Both the position numbers and the translations under genes were made by a program. From the NCBI GenBank assembly GCA_964520525.1, contig CAZFNR010000001.1, forward strand, positions 1 to 64,000: a stretch of DNA of 64,000 bases. The letters are read 5' to 3'. Below, in pieces: positions 34,632-44,414 of the stretch (the first letter of the stretch is position 1; each line of letters starts with the position of its first letter). The notes beneath the pieces were generated by a model. That model saw nothing but the letters and a program-made list of their open reading frames with translations, ran no database searches and had not been told where the DNA came from. Origin of the DNA: JAJPXC01 sp964520525 (GTDB taxonomy: Bacteria; Bacteroidota; Bacteroidia; Bacteroidales; Muribaculaceae).

Positions 34632-35972
34632 ATGGAAGAGCCCAAATTGAAAGTCGGGATTGTCAGTGGAACGGAGATTAAATTCTCGTTCCGCGGCGAT
34701 TTTGAACTCAACGGCAAAGTAGTCACGGGTGACTATGTCGCCCGCATAGATGACGGCAAGGTCGTTATCGACGGAGTCAAATCAGATAATTATTTGTTCA
34801 CGCCGCTCACCGAGTCATCTTTGTTTGAATTGCACGATGTAATCATCGGGGTCGACTTCCATTGGGAACGTCGTGAAACGCAAGTGTTCAAAGGCTCGTT
34901 GAGTCTCATCGTCGAGGGCGACAAATTGACCGCTGTAAACATTCTCCCGCTTGAGGATTACCTGTGTAGCGTAATCTCGTCGGAGATGAGTGCGACAGCG
35001 TCGGTGGAGTTGCTCAAGGCCCATGCCGTGATTTCCCGTAGTTGGCTTCTTGCCCAAATCGAGAAACGCGAGCGCCTTGCCGGCCAGCATGGCGATGCTC
35101 ACGACACTTGTTGTTGTGACGACGAGTGTGGTTGCCACGCTGATGACAAAGAGTTGATTAAATGGTTTGACCGCGAGGACCACACAAACTTTGACGTTTG
35201 TGCTGATGACCATTGTCAGCGTTATCAAGGTGTCACCCGCCAGACCACGCCCACCGTGGCTGAAGCTGTAGCGGCGACCCGCGGCGAAGTCTTGATGTAT
35301 CAAGGCGAGCTTTGCGATGCCCGCTTCTCGAAATGCTGCGGCGGTGTCTTTGAACGATTTGACACTTGTTGGGAGTCGGTAAATCACCATTATCTTCAGC
35401 CGCGACGCGACGGTCAGGATGTCAACGACTTCCCCGATTTGTCAATCGAGCGCAACGCTGAAGAGTGGATTCTCAGTCAGCCGGCGGCTTACTGTAATAC
35501 CGATTCGGCTGAGATACTCGGTCAAGTGCTCAACAACTATGACCAAGAGACCAAGGATTTCTATCGCTGGAAAGTGACTTACACCCAGAAGGAAATTTCT
35601 GAGTTGATTCATAGCCGTCTGGGTATCGACTTCGGACAAATCATTAATCTTGTCCCCGTCAGTCGCGGCACCTCGGGCCGTCTGTGGAAACTTGAAGTGG
35701 TGGGAACGAAACGCACACTTGTCATCGGCAAGGAGCTTATCATCCGCCGTGCTTTGTCTAAGTCTCACCTCTATAGCTCGGCTTTTGTCGTTGAACGCGC
35801 CGACATCGATGCTGACGGTATCCCCGGTTCGTTCACCTTGCACGGAGCAGGGTGGGGCCATGGCGTGGGCTTGTGCCAAATAGGTGCGGCTGTCATGGGT
35901 GCTAACGGTTTCGGTTATCATGAAATCTTGTCACACTACTTCATCGACTCGGAGTGCACACGTCTCTATTAA
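34632..35972 (+). CDS. SpoIID/LytB-domain protein (probable lytic transglycosylase)
   Basis: This 446-residue protein has the SpoIID signature LEDYLCSVISSEMS near 107 and the C-terminal GHGVGLCQIGA near 410. SpoIID cleaves glycan strands without stem peptides, giving 1,6-anhydroMurNAc ends. A Cys/His/Asp-rich insert (DTCCCDDECGCHADD near 155-170, then VCADDHCQRYQG) suggests a metal site. No signal peptide is evident, so its location is unclear. The ATG at 34632 is preferred over the TTG at 34599. It lies between the DUF4922 gene and the AmpG-like permease, which supports a wall-degradation role. Confidence 0.85.
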   Translation: MEEPKLKVGIVSGTEIKFSFRGDFELNGKVVTGDYVARIDDGKVVIDGVKSDNYLFTPLTESSLFELHDVIIGVDFHWERRETQVFKGSLSLIVEGDKLTAVNILPLEDYLCSVISSEMSATASVELLKAHAVISRSWLLAQIEKRERLAGQHGDAHDTCCCDDECGCHADDKELIKWFDREDHTNFDVCADDHCQRYQGVTRQTTPTVAEAVAATRGEVLMYQGELCDARFSKCCGGVFERFDTCWESVNHHYLQPRRDGQDVNDFPDLSIERNAEEWILSQPAAYCNTDSAEILGQVLNNYDQETKDFYRWKVTYTQKEISELIHSRLGIDFGQIINLVPVSRGTSGRLWKLEVVGTKRTLVIGKELIIRRALSKSHLYSSAFVVERADIDADGIPGSFTLHGAGWGHGVGLCQIGAAVMGANGFGYHEILSHYFIDSECTRLY

Positions 35973-36008
35973 TCTTAAAAATCTAAACCAATCATTGTTA
36001 ACATTTAA

Positions 36009-37358
36009 ATGAAAACAACTAATAAACGTTCGCCGTGGGCATGGATTCCCACGCTCTATTTTGCACAAGGTATCCCGTTCATCTTCATCAATATGGTGAC
36101 GATGGTGCTTTTCACTCAGCTGGGTATGTCGGAAACCGACGCGACCCTTTACACCGGTTGGCTATACCTTCCATGGGTTATCAAACCATTCTGGGGACCT
36201 ATTGTCGACATTATCCGCACTAAACGTTGGTGGACTGTCATGATGCAGATTTGCGTGGCGGTAGGTTTGGGCGCAATCGCGTTTACCCTTCCGTTGCCCG
36301 ATGCGGAGCAAATTGCCGAGGGACTTCCCGTTTCGGCGTTTGCAGTCTGCCTGTTTTTCTATTTTATCACTGCTTTCTGCTCGGCGACCCACGATATTGC
36401 GTCCGACGGTTTCTATATGATTGCCCTTAACTCGGCAGAGCAGAGTATGTTTGTCGGCATTCGCTCGACGTTCTACCGTTGTGCCAACGTCTTTGGTCAG
36501 GGCGGTCTTGTTATGCTTGCAGGATTCTTGCAACAACAGATCGGTAGCGTTTCTAGAGCGTGGATGTTGACAGTCTCTATCTGCGCCGCGTTCTTTGCAG
36601 TCGTGTCGCTGTGGCATGCGTTCATACTTCCCAAACCGGCTGCCGACAGCGCGGTGGGTGGCGACAAACAAGAGACTAAGAGCATCGGCTCGATTCTCAA
36701 GGAGTTTGTCGGCTCGTTTGTGACTTTCTTCCAAAAGAAACATGTGCTTCTTGCAATGTTGTTCATGCTTCTCTACCGTCTTCCCGAGGCTCAGGTCGTT
36801 AAATTGTGCCAGCCGTTCCTTCTCGCTTCGCGTGACGCAGGCGGTCTCGGTATGACACAGACTGAGGTCGGCTTCGCTTACGGTACGTTGGCTATTATCG
36901 GTCTTACAATCGGAGGTATCATTGGCGGTATTTGCGCGTCAAATGGCGGTTTGAAGAAGTGGATTTGGCCTATGGCGCTTGCCACATCGCTTAACTGCGT
37001 GGCTTACATCGTGCTTTCAAACGTTCAGCCCAGCTATGCCGACGTTACAGGCAAAATTATCATCTTCTGCGCAATCGTGCTTGAGCAGTTTGCCTACGGA
37101 TTCGGTTTCACGGCGTTTATGCTTTATATGATGTACTTTGCCGACGGCCCCTACAAGACATCCCACTATGCAATCTGCACGGCGTTTATGGCACTTGGTA
37201 TGATGCTCCCGGGTATGGCTGCCGGATATATCAAAGAGAGCCTTCTCGGTAACTCTTACATCAACTTCTTCTGGTGGGTGCTCGCTTGTAACTTCGCCAC
37301 TTGGATTGTAACGGGTCTTGTGCGTCGTCATATTAACCCAAAATATGGTGCGAAATAA
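36009..37358 (+). CDS. ampG: AmpG-like major facilitator permease
   Basis: This 449-residue protein has about twelve membrane segments. It opens with the AmpG-like WIPTLYFAQGIPFIFINMV and continues with TGWLYLPWVIKPFWGPIVD. AmpG family members import muropeptides or GlcNAc-anhydroMurNAc from the periplasm. Its position, with a transglycosylase before it and an exo-muramidase after it, supports muropeptide uptake. The exact cargo cannot be read from sequence. Confidence 0.85.
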   Translation: MKTTNKRSPWAWIPTLYFAQGIPFIFINMVTMVLFTQLGMSETDATLYTGWLYLPWVIKPFWGPIVDIIRTKRWWTVMMQICVAVGLGAIAFTLPLPDAEQIAEGLPVSAFAVCLFFYFITAFCSATHDIASDGFYMIALNSAEQSMFVGIRSTFYRCANVFGQGGLVMLAGFLQQQIGSVSRAWMLTVSICAAFFAVVSLWHAFILPKPAADSAVGGDKQETKSIGSILKEFVGSFVTFFQKKHVLLAMLFMLLYRLPEAQVVKLCQPFLLASRDAGGLGMTQTEVGFAYGTLAIIGLTIGGIIGGICASNGGLKKWIWPMALATSLNCVAYIVLSNVQPSYADVTGKIIIFCAIVLEQFAYGFGFTAFMLYMMYFADGPYKTSHYAICTAFMALGMMLPGMAAGYIKESLLGNSYINFFWWVLACNFATWIVTGLVRRHINPKYGAK

Positions 37359-37405
37359 TCCGGCTTTAGTGCTTAAACGAAACTGAAAAAAACTAACAAT
37401 CTCTT

Positions 37406-38638
37406 ATGAAGAAAATATCATCATTTATAGCCGCTCTTTCGCTTGTGTCGTTGATGTCAACGGCACAGGTGAAACCCGGTGTCGAGGTCTTGCGCGACAA
37501 TGGTTTCGCTCAGCTCCAAGGTAAACGTGTCGGTCTGATTACCAATCCCACCGGCATCGACAATAACTACAAATCGACTGTTGACATTTTGCACGAGGCA
37601 CCCGGGGTTAAATTAACCGCGCTGTTTGCCCCCGAGCATGGCGTGCGCGGCGACGTACACGCCGGCGACCACGTTGACAATATGGTGGACCCCGCTACAG
37701 GAGTCACCGTCTACTCTATTTTTGGCAAGACTTACAAGCCCACTCCGGAGATGTTGAAAGATGTCGACGTATTGGTCTATGACATTCAGGATATCGGTTG
37801 CCGTTCCTACACGTTCATCTCATCGATGGGCGAGGCTATGGACGCTTGCGCCGAGCTTGGTAAGGAGTTTATGGTCCTCGACCGTCCCAATCCCGTGGGC
37901 GGTAATAAGGTCGAGGGCAATTTCGTTGAAAAAGCTTCGGTGTCGTTTGTGAGCCGTTTCCCTATCCCTTACGTTTATGGTCTCACCCCGGGTGAGTTGG
38001 CGATGTATCTCAATGAAGAGGGCTTGCTCGACAGCGGTAAAAAGGTCAACCTCACGGTTATCCCTATGGAAGGCTGGACTCGCGATATGCCCTATGCTGA
38101 AACCGGTTTGCCTTGGATTTTGCCTTCACCCCACATCCCGAATCCCGAAATCGGAATCTATTATCCCGTAACCGGTATCCTCGGCGAACTTTATTGTGTG
38201 TCAATCGGCGTTGGCTACACCTTGCCTTTCAAGACAGTTGCGGCTCCGTGGATTGACGGCCAAAAGTTTGCCGACCGCTTGAACGCTCTGAAACTTCCGG
38301 GCATCCACTTCCGCGCTATTACTTACAAACCGTTCTATTCAACCTTCAAGGGCGAGAACGTAGCCGGCGTGGAGATTTGCATCACCGACAAAGAAGCAGC
38401 TCCGTTGGCGTTGACACAATTCTACATTATGCAGGAACTTATCGATATGTATCCCGATAAGAACCCGTTTGAGATTTGCGACAAGAAACGCTACACGACG
38501 TTTGACAAGGTGACCGGTTCATCGGAAATACGCAAACGTTTCTGCAAGAACAACAAGGTCGAGGATATGTTCGACTACTGGACTAAGGATGACGCCAAGT
38601 TCAAAATGAAGAAGGCTCGTTATCACCTTTACAAATAA
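37406..38638 (+). CDS. namZ: NamZ-family exo-beta-N-acetylmuramidase (DUF1343)
   Basis: This 410-residue protein has a signal peptide (MKKISSFIAALSLVSLMSTAQ). The DUF1343 core includes GLITNPTGID, the conserved FAPEHGVRGD, YDIQDIGCRSYTFI and VLDRPNPVGG. NamZ enzymes release terminal MurNAc from the non-reducing end of wall fragments. The signal peptide places it in the periplasm, where it would supply MurNAc to the MurT-like transporter three genes on. The length is normal. Confidence 0.92.
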   Translation: MKKISSFIAALSLVSLMSTAQVKPGVEVLRDNGFAQLQGKRVGLITNPTGIDNNYKSTVDILHEAPGVKLTALFAPEHGVRGDVHAGDHVDNMVDPATGVTVYSIFGKTYKPTPEMLKDVDVLVYDIQDIGCRSYTFISSMGEAMDACAELGKEFMVLDRPNPVGGNKVEGNFVEKASVSFVSRFPIPYVYGLTPGELAMYLNEEGLLDSGKKVNLTVIPMEGWTRDMPYAETGLPWILPSPHIPNPEIGIYYPVTGILGELYCVSIGVGYTLPFKTVAAPWIDGQKFADRLNALKLPGIHFRAITYKPFYSTFKGENVAGVEICITDKEAAPLALTQFYIMQELIDMYPDKNPFEICDKKRYTTFDKVTGSSEIRKRFCKNNKVEDMFDYWTKDDAKFKMKKARYHLYK

Positions 38639-38698
38639 ATGTAAACTCATTTACCTCTCCCCGTCATTTTTTTACGGCCACGATTTATCGAATCACTG

Positions 38699-41497
38699 AT
38701 GGATAATAAATATAAACTGTTTTTAGCGGAAATCGGCGCTTTTGTCGATTCAAAGAGAATCTACACTGACGATTTGCGTTGTCTCGCTTGGGGGACTGAT
38801 GCGGGTTTCTACCGTATGATTCCTAAGATTGTAGTGCGCTCGGTCGACGAGCCCGAGGTGTCGCGACTGCTTGGCGTCGCCTCCCGGCTCGGCTTGCCCG
38901 TAACATTCCGGGCGGCCGGAACGAGCCTTTCAGGACAGGCTATCAGTGACTCAATCTTAATCGTGGCCGGGAAAAACTGGGAAGAATACTCAATTTCGCC
39001 CGACGGCCGTCAAATCACGATGCAGCCGGGTATCATAGGCGGTAGGGTAAATCAATATCTCGCTCCATATAACCGCATTTTCGCTCCCGACCCGGCCTCT
39101 AAAAACTCGGCGATGGTGGGCGGTATCGTAATCAATAATGCTTCGGGTATGAATTGCGGTACGCACGCCAACAGCGATAAGGTGCTTGAGTCGATGAGAA
39201 TTGTGCTCGTCGACGGCACTGTCGTCGACACCGGCGATGAGCAGTCGCGCGCAGCCTTTCGTCAATCCCATCCCGATTTTGTAGCATCAATCGAGAAGAT
39301 GCGCGACGAAATCAGAGCCGATGAGGAGTTGGTCAAGCGCATCAAATACAAATACAGCATTAAAAACGTGACGGGTCTCAACTTGTTGCCGTTTGTCACA
39401 TTCGACGACCCGTTTGAAATCATGGCTCACTGTATGGTGGGCTCGGAAGGTACGCTCGGATTTATGAGCCGACTGACCGTAAACACCTCTCATCTCTATC
39501 CACATTCGGCAAGCGCGATGCTCTATTTCGACGACATCCGCACGGCTTGCGAAGCTGTCGTGGCGATGAAAAAAGGCCCTGTCCACGGGGCGGAATTGCT
39601 CGACAAAAAATCACTTTCGGCCGTCAACGACACAACGGGCGTAGGCTTAACCGCCGTCTTGACTGAAACTAAGGCCGATTCGCCTGAGGAGTTACAACGC
39701 AACATCGATGAGATACTCGAAATCTTGAAGCCGTTTAAACTCCACATCCCCGCCCGATTTACATCAGACCCCGAAGAGTATGGCCCATATTGGAAAATAC
39801 GTTCGGGCATTTTCCCCTCGGTCGGCGGCACGCGCCCTCTCGGCACCACCGTCCTTATCGAGGATGTGGCTTTCCACATCGAAGACCTCCCCGACGCGAC
39901 TGCCGATTTGCAGCAGCTGTTGATAGATTGCGGATATGACGATGCGTGCATCTATGGACACGCGCTTGAAGGCAACTACCACTTCATCATCTCACAGCGT
40001 TTCGATACCGACGATGAGGTGAACCGCTACAAGCGACTGATGAAAGCGGTTGAGACCCTTGTGGTCGACAAGTATGACGGCTCGCTGAAAGCTGAGCACG
40101 GAACAGGGCGCAATATGGCTCCCTTTGTCAAAAACGAGTGGGGTGAGACTGCGTGGAATTTCATGCGTCGCCTCAAAGCGATTTTCGACCCTAAAATGAT
40201 TCTTAACCCCGGTGTTATCTTTAATGATGACCCCGAATGCTATATCAAGGGGATGAAACCCCTGCCTATGACCAGCCCCGTTGTTGACCGTTGCATCGAG
40301 TGCGGCTTCTGCGAGGTCAATTGTGTTAGCTGCGGCTTTACGCTGTCAGCGCGTCAACGCACAGTTATCAGCCGCGAAATTTCGCGACTGAAGTCGACAG
40401 GCGAAGACCCCCAGCGCCTAAAACGCTTGGAGAGTCAATTCCGCTATCTCGGCGAAGCCAGTTGCGCGGGCGACGGGCTTTGCAGTACGTCGTGCCCAAT
40501 GGGCATCAATACCGCCGATTTGATTCATGAGTTGCGCGAAGCGCATATGCCTAAGGCCGGTTACGCCATCGGCCGCGTTGCAGCCGATAACTTGCGAGCC
40601 GTCAAAGGTGTGCTCCGCCCGGTGTTATCAGTGGCATCTTTTGCCGGTGGTATTATTGGCGACGACGCTGTTACGGCTATCGGTAAGGGCTTGAACAAAG
40701 TGGGAGTGCCGTTGTGGACACCCTCGCTTCCGGGCGCGGCTCACGCACCGAAAACCGGTACGGTCGCCGATGCCAGACTCCCGAGAAAAGTGGTCTACTT
40801 CCCCAGTTGTATCAACCAGACAATGGGCGCGTCGCGAGAGAAAGCCAGCAAGAAGCAAGAAAATTTGATGCACGTCATCAAAAATCTATGCGCTAAAGCC
40901 GGATATGAAATCATATTCCCGAAAGGTATGCAAAACTTGTGTTGCGGCATGATTTGGGAAAGTAAAGGAATGCCAGATATTGCCGATGCCAAGACCCGCG
41001 AACTCGAAAAAGCGCTTCTCGAAGCGTCGGAAAATGGCAAATATCCCGTGATGTGTGACCAAAGCCCCTGTTTGCACCGCATGCGCGACCACATTAAATC
41101 AATGGAACTTTATGAGCCGGTTGAATTTATTCACGATTTCTTGGCGCAATATCTCGAGTTTGTCCCGGTTGATGAGGCAGTGGCAATTCACGTCACCTGT
41201 TCAAGCCGCCGTATGGGTCTTGCCGATAAGATGGTTTCGCTCGCGTCGAAGTGTGCGTCGCGAGTAGTGGTTCCGGCCGAAGTGGGGTGTTGCGGTTTTG
41301 CCGGTGACAAAGGCTTCACGCTCCCCGAACTCAACCGCTACGCTCTTCGCAAGCTGCGCCCGCAAATTGAAACGGCCGGTGTGAAACGCGGATTCTCAAA
41401 TAGCCGCACTTGCGAGATAGGCTTGACTACCAATAGCGGGGTGCCCTATAAGTCGATAGCGTATCTCGTCGACGAGTGTACGAAAGCTAAGAAATAA
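38699..41497 (+). CDS. FAD/Fe-S oxidoreductase of the D-lactate dehydrogenase (GlcD/YdiJ) type
   Basis: This 932-residue protein joins an FAD-binding domain (about 45-270: RAAGTSLSGQAISDS, NNASGMNCGTHANSDK), an FAD-oxidase C-terminal domain (about 280-520) and two ferredoxin motifs. Those motifs are CIECGFCEVNC near 532 and CSTSCPMG near 595. Two CCG cysteine domains follow (about 695-930). The architecture oxidises 2-hydroxyacids and passes electrons to quinone or another carrier. MurQ, three genes downstream, releases D-lactate from MurNAc-6-P, so D-lactate is the natural candidate substrate. 2-Hydroxyglutarate or glycolate remain possible. Confidence 0.87.
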   Translation: MDNKYKLFLAEIGAFVDSKRIYTDDLRCLAWGTDAGFYRMIPKIVVRSVDEPEVSRLLGVASRLGLPVTFRAAGTSLSGQAISDSILIVAGKNWEEYSISPDGRQITMQPGIIGGRVNQYLAPYNRIFAPDPASKNSAMVGGIVINNASGMNCGTHANSDKVLESMRIVLVDGTVVDTGDEQSRAAFRQSHPDFVASIEKMRDEIRADEELVKRIKYKYSIKNVTGLNLLPFVTFDDPFEIMAHCMVGSEGTLGFMSRLTVNTSHLYPHSASAMLYFDDIRTACEAVVAMKKGPVHGAELLDKKSLSAVNDTTGVGLTAVLTETKADSPEELQRNIDEILEILKPFKLHIPARFTSDPEEYGPYWKIRSGIFPSVGGTRPLGTTVLIEDVAFHIEDLPDATADLQQLLIDCGYDDACIYGHALEGNYHFIISQRFDTDDEVNRYKRLMKAVETLVVDKYDGSLKAEHGTGRNMAPFVKNEWGETAWNFMRRLKAIFDPKMILNPGVIFNDDPECYIKGMKPLPMTSPVVDRCIECGFCEVNCVSCGFTLSARQRTVISREISRLKSTGEDPQRLKRLESQFRYLGEASCAGDGLCSTSCPMGINTADLIHELREAHMPKAGYAIGRVAADNLRAVKGVLRPVLSVASFAGGIIGDDAVTAIGKGLNKVGVPLWTPSLPGAAHAPKTGTVADARLPRKVVYFPSCINQTMGASREKASKKQENLMHVIKNLCAKAGYEIIFPKGMQNLCCGMIWESKGMPDIADAKTRELEKALLEASENGKYPVMCDQSPCLHRMRDHIKSMELYEPVEFIHDFLAQYLEFVPVDEAVAIHVTCSSRRMGLADKMVSLASKCASRVVVPAEVGCCGFAGDKGFTLPELNRYALRKLRPQIETAGVKRGFSNSRTCEIGLTTNSGVPYKSIAYLVDECTKAKK

Positions 41498-41530
41498 TTA
41501 TAAATTAAACAGATTTTACAGGTTAGCCTC

Positions 41531-42706
41531 ATGAGCGACACAAATCAAACGGTAGCAAAGAAACAGGGTGGACGTCTGCTCTCCCTTGACATATTGCGCG
41601 GCATCACCATTGCCGGTATGATTCTCGTGAACAATCCTGGCTCGTGGGGAAATATCTACGCGCCGCTCGAACACGCGTCATGGAACGGTCTTACGCCGAC
41701 CGACCTTGTATTCCCGTTTTTTATGTTCATAATGGGAATTTCCACATATTTTTCGCTTCGTAAATACAACTTTGCATGGAGCGGCCCGACAGTATGGAAA
41801 ATAGTGCGCCGCACGGTGGTCATCTTCGCCATAGGTCTTGCCATCGCTTGGTTCAGCCTGTTCATGCGCGGCATAGTCAATGACGCCACTTTCTTGGAGG
41901 CGGCGCTTAATTTTGACCATATACGCATTCTCGGAGTCATGCCTCGGTTGGCCATCTGCTACTGCGCCGCGTCGCTTGTCGCGTTGATGCTCAATCACCG
42001 TTATCTGCCGGGATTTATCGCGCTCCTGCTGGTGGCTTACGCGGTGATACTACTGACAGGCAATGGGTTTGAGTTCGCCGACCATAACGTCATTTCGGTT
42101 ATCGACCGCAAGGTGCTCGGCCCTGACCATATGTATAAGGACACTATCGACGGCTTAACACTCCATTTTGACCCGGAGGGGCTCCTTAGCACCATCCCGT
42201 CGATTGCGCATGTGCTGATTGGCTTTTGGTGCGGTATGCTGATAACTGGCACCCGCGACAATAACTTGCGCATCAACAAGCTGTTTATTTTGGGAACAAT
42301 ACTTACCTTTGCCGGGTTTTTGCTTGATTTCGGGATACCCATCAACAAAAAAGTTTGGTCGCCGACATTTGTCTTGACCACTTGCGGGTTGGCATCGAGC
42401 TTCCTTGGCTTGTTGATATGGATTATCGACATAAAAGGGAAACGAGGATGGTGCCGGTTCTTTGAATCGTTCGGAATCAATCCGTTGTTCATGTATGTGC
42501 TTGGCGCGGTAGTGAGTGTCTTGATTGGCAATATAAAGGTCAGTGACAAACTGTCGGTTAAAGGGTGGATTTACACCGAGCAACTTATGCCGCTGTGTGG
42601 CGGTGACGCAACGTTGGCGTCGCTGATATTCGCCCTCGGATTTGTCTTTGTGATTTGGTGTTTCGGATATGTACTTTATAAGAAAAAAATTTATATAAAG
42701 ATATGA
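41531..42706 (+). CDS. murT: MurT/NagX-like membrane protein (DUF5009), probable MurNAc transporter
   Basis: This 391-residue protein has about ten or eleven membrane segments and the DUF5009 start LLSLDILRGITIAGMILVNN. Homologues are annotated as heparan-alpha-glucosaminide acetyltransferase-like or NagX. In Tannerella forsythia a protein of this kind, MurT, takes up MurNAc and is encoded with murK and murQ. The same order is found here, and the gene overlaps the kinase by 4 bases (ATGA). Transport is inferred from that context; an acyltransferase role is the alternative. Confidence 0.8.
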   Translation: MSDTNQTVAKKQGGRLLSLDILRGITIAGMILVNNPGSWGNIYAPLEHASWNGLTPTDLVFPFFMFIMGISTYFSLRKYNFAWSGPTVWKIVRRTVVIFAIGLAIAWFSLFMRGIVNDATFLEAALNFDHIRILGVMPRLAICYCAASLVALMLNHRYLPGFIALLLVAYAVILLTGNGFEFADHNVISVIDRKVLGPDHMYKDTIDGLTLHFDPEGLLSTIPSIAHVLIGFWCGMLITGTRDNNLRINKLFILGTILTFAGFLLDFGIPINKKVWSPTFVLTTCGLASSFLGLLIWIIDIKGKRGWCRFFESFGINPLFMYVLGAVVSVLIGNIKVSDKLSVKGWIYTEQLMPLCGGDATLASLIFALGFVFVIWCFGYVLYKKKIYIKI

Positions 42707-43548
42707 TACTAATAGCTGATTGTGGTAGCACCAAGATAGATTGGTGCCTTGTTGACAATGGTAAAATCGTCAAACAAGTATTTACATGTGGTATGAACGC
42801 CCTGCTCTTGACCGAGGAGGAGATGGAAACTCGCATCGCGACTGAGCTTGCTCCGCAAATCGCCGACTATGCGATTGATGAAGTCTACTACTACGGCGCA
42901 GGTTGCGTCAGTGAAGAAGTGTGTGGCAACGTGCGTCGCGCCATTGCCAAAAGTGTTAAAGCCGACATCATCGAGGTTCACACCGACTTGCTCGCGGCGG
43001 CCCGCGCGCTTTGCGGACATAAACCCGGCATCGCCTGCATCCTCGGCACAGGCTCTAACTCTTGCTACTATGACGGAAAAGAAATCATCGACAACGTGTC
43101 GCCTCTGGGTTACATCCTCGGCGACGAAGGTAGTGGTGCTGTTCTTGGCAAGCTCCTTGTCGGCGATGTCCTCAAAAACCAATTGCCACGGGAGTTATGC
43201 GACAAGTTCCTTGCCCAATATGAGCTTGACCGCCTGACAATAATCCGCCGTGTCTACAAGGAACCTCAACCCAACCGTTTCCTCGCCTCGTTGAGCCGCT
43301 TCTTGATTGAAAATATCGAAGAGCCTTCAATCCATCGTCTCGTCCTCAACTCGTTCAAATCGTTCTTCGTGCGTAATATCGCCAACTACGCCAACTACAA
43401 AGAGTTGAAGGTCAACTTCATTGGCTCGGTCGCTTATTACTATCGCGATGTGCTCACTGAAGCGGCTTCTGCCGTTGATTGCACTATCGGCACCGTTCTC
43501 CAGTCGCCTATGGAGGGTTTGATTAAGTACCACTCTGAAAATAACTGA
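42703..43548 (+). CDS. murK: BadF/BadG-family amino-sugar kinase, probable MurNAc kinase (MurK)
   Basis: This 281-residue ASKHA kinase has an intact phosphate-1 loop ADCGSTKIDW. The central ACILGTGSNSC and GYILGDEGSG motifs bind ATP and sugar. The family phosphorylates GlcNAc and/or MurNAc at the 6-hydroxyl in the cytoplasm. Coupling to the MurT-like gene and to murQ points to MurNAc. A paralogue with a changed loop lies at 28373. Confidence 0.87.
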   Translation: MILIADCGSTKIDWCLVDNGKIVKQVFTCGMNALLLTEEEMETRIATELAPQIADYAIDEVYYYGAGCVSEEVCGNVRRAIAKSVKADIIEVHTDLLAAARALCGHKPGIACILGTGSNSCYYDGKEIIDNVSPLGYILGDEGSGAVLGKLLVGDVLKNQLPRELCDKFLAQYELDRLTIIRRVYKEPQPNRFLASLSRFLIENIEEPSIHRLVLNSFKSFFVRNIANYANYKELKVNFIGSVAYYYRDVLTEAASAVDCTIGTVLQSPMEGLIKYHSENN

Positions 43549-43577
43549 TTTATAATCATATAAAAAGAAATCATATC

Positions 43578-44396
43578 ATGGCATTTGAAAAGATAAGTGA
43601 GCGCGCGTCGCTATATAACGATCTTGAGAAGAAATCGGTGGGCGAATTGCTCCATGACATAAACACCGAAGACAAAAAAGTGGCATTGGCCGTCGAGAAG
43701 GCAATACCTCAGATAGAGAAACTTGTGACGCAAATAGTGCAGCGCATGAAGCGCGGCGGTCGCATTTTCTATATGGGTGCGGGCACCTCTGGCCGTCTTG
43801 GTGTGCTTGACGCATCGGAAATCCCGCCGACGTTTGGCATGGACCCCTCGTGGGTTGTTGGCCTTATCGCCGGTGGAGACACAGCTTTGCGCAATCCGGT
43901 GGAAAACGCTGAGGATGACACCGAGCAAGGATGGAAAGATTTGCAGGAATTTGGGGTCAACGAGCGTGACACCGTCATAGGTATCGCAGCTTCGGGAACC
44001 ACTCCCTACGTCATCGGCGCGCTTAACGCTTGTCGCGAGCATGGAATCCTGACCGCGGCTATAACCAGCAATCCCGACGCTCCGGTTTCTCATGCGGCTG
44101 ACATCGCCATAGAGATGATTGTCGGCCCGGAGTATGTCACCGGTAGTTCGCGCATGAAATCGGGAACAGGACAAAAGATGATATGCAACATGATTACCAC
44201 TTCGGTGATGATTCAGATGGGGCGCGTCAAGGGTAACAAGATGGTTAATATGCAATTGTCTAACGCCAAGCTCGTTGACCGCGGCACCCGCATGGTCTCA
44301 GAAGAGTTGGGACTGCCTTATGATGAGTCTAAACGGTTGCTGCTCATGCATGGGTCAGTTAAAAAAGCGGTTGATACTTATCGCGAACAACAATAA
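43578..44396 (+). CDS. murQ: N-acetylmuramic acid 6-phosphate etherase (MurQ)
   Basis: This 272-residue SIS-domain enzyme splits the lactyl ether of MurNAc-6-P, giving GlcNAc-6-P and D-lactate. The signature GAGTSGRLGVLDASEIPPTF, with its catalytic acid, is clear, as is GPEYVTGSSRMKSGTGQK. It is somewhat shorter than the E. coli protein at the C-terminus. It lies 29 bases after the kinase in the murT-murK-murQ order. Confidence 0.95.
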   Translation: MAFEKISERASLYNDLEKKSVGELLHDINTEDKKVALAVEKAIPQIEKLVTQIVQRMKRGGRIFYMGAGTSGRLGVLDASEIPPTFGMDPSWVVGLIAGGDTALRNPVENAEDDTEQGWKDLQEFGVNERDTVIGIAASGTTPYVIGALNACREHGILTAAITSNPDAPVSHAADIAIEMIVGPEYVTGSSRMKSGTGQKMICNMITTSVMIQMGRVKGNKMVNMQLSNAKLVDRGTRMVSEELGLPYDESKRLLLMHGSVKKAVDTYREQQ

Positions 44397-44414
44397 TAAC
44401 GCTTGATTCTTGCA

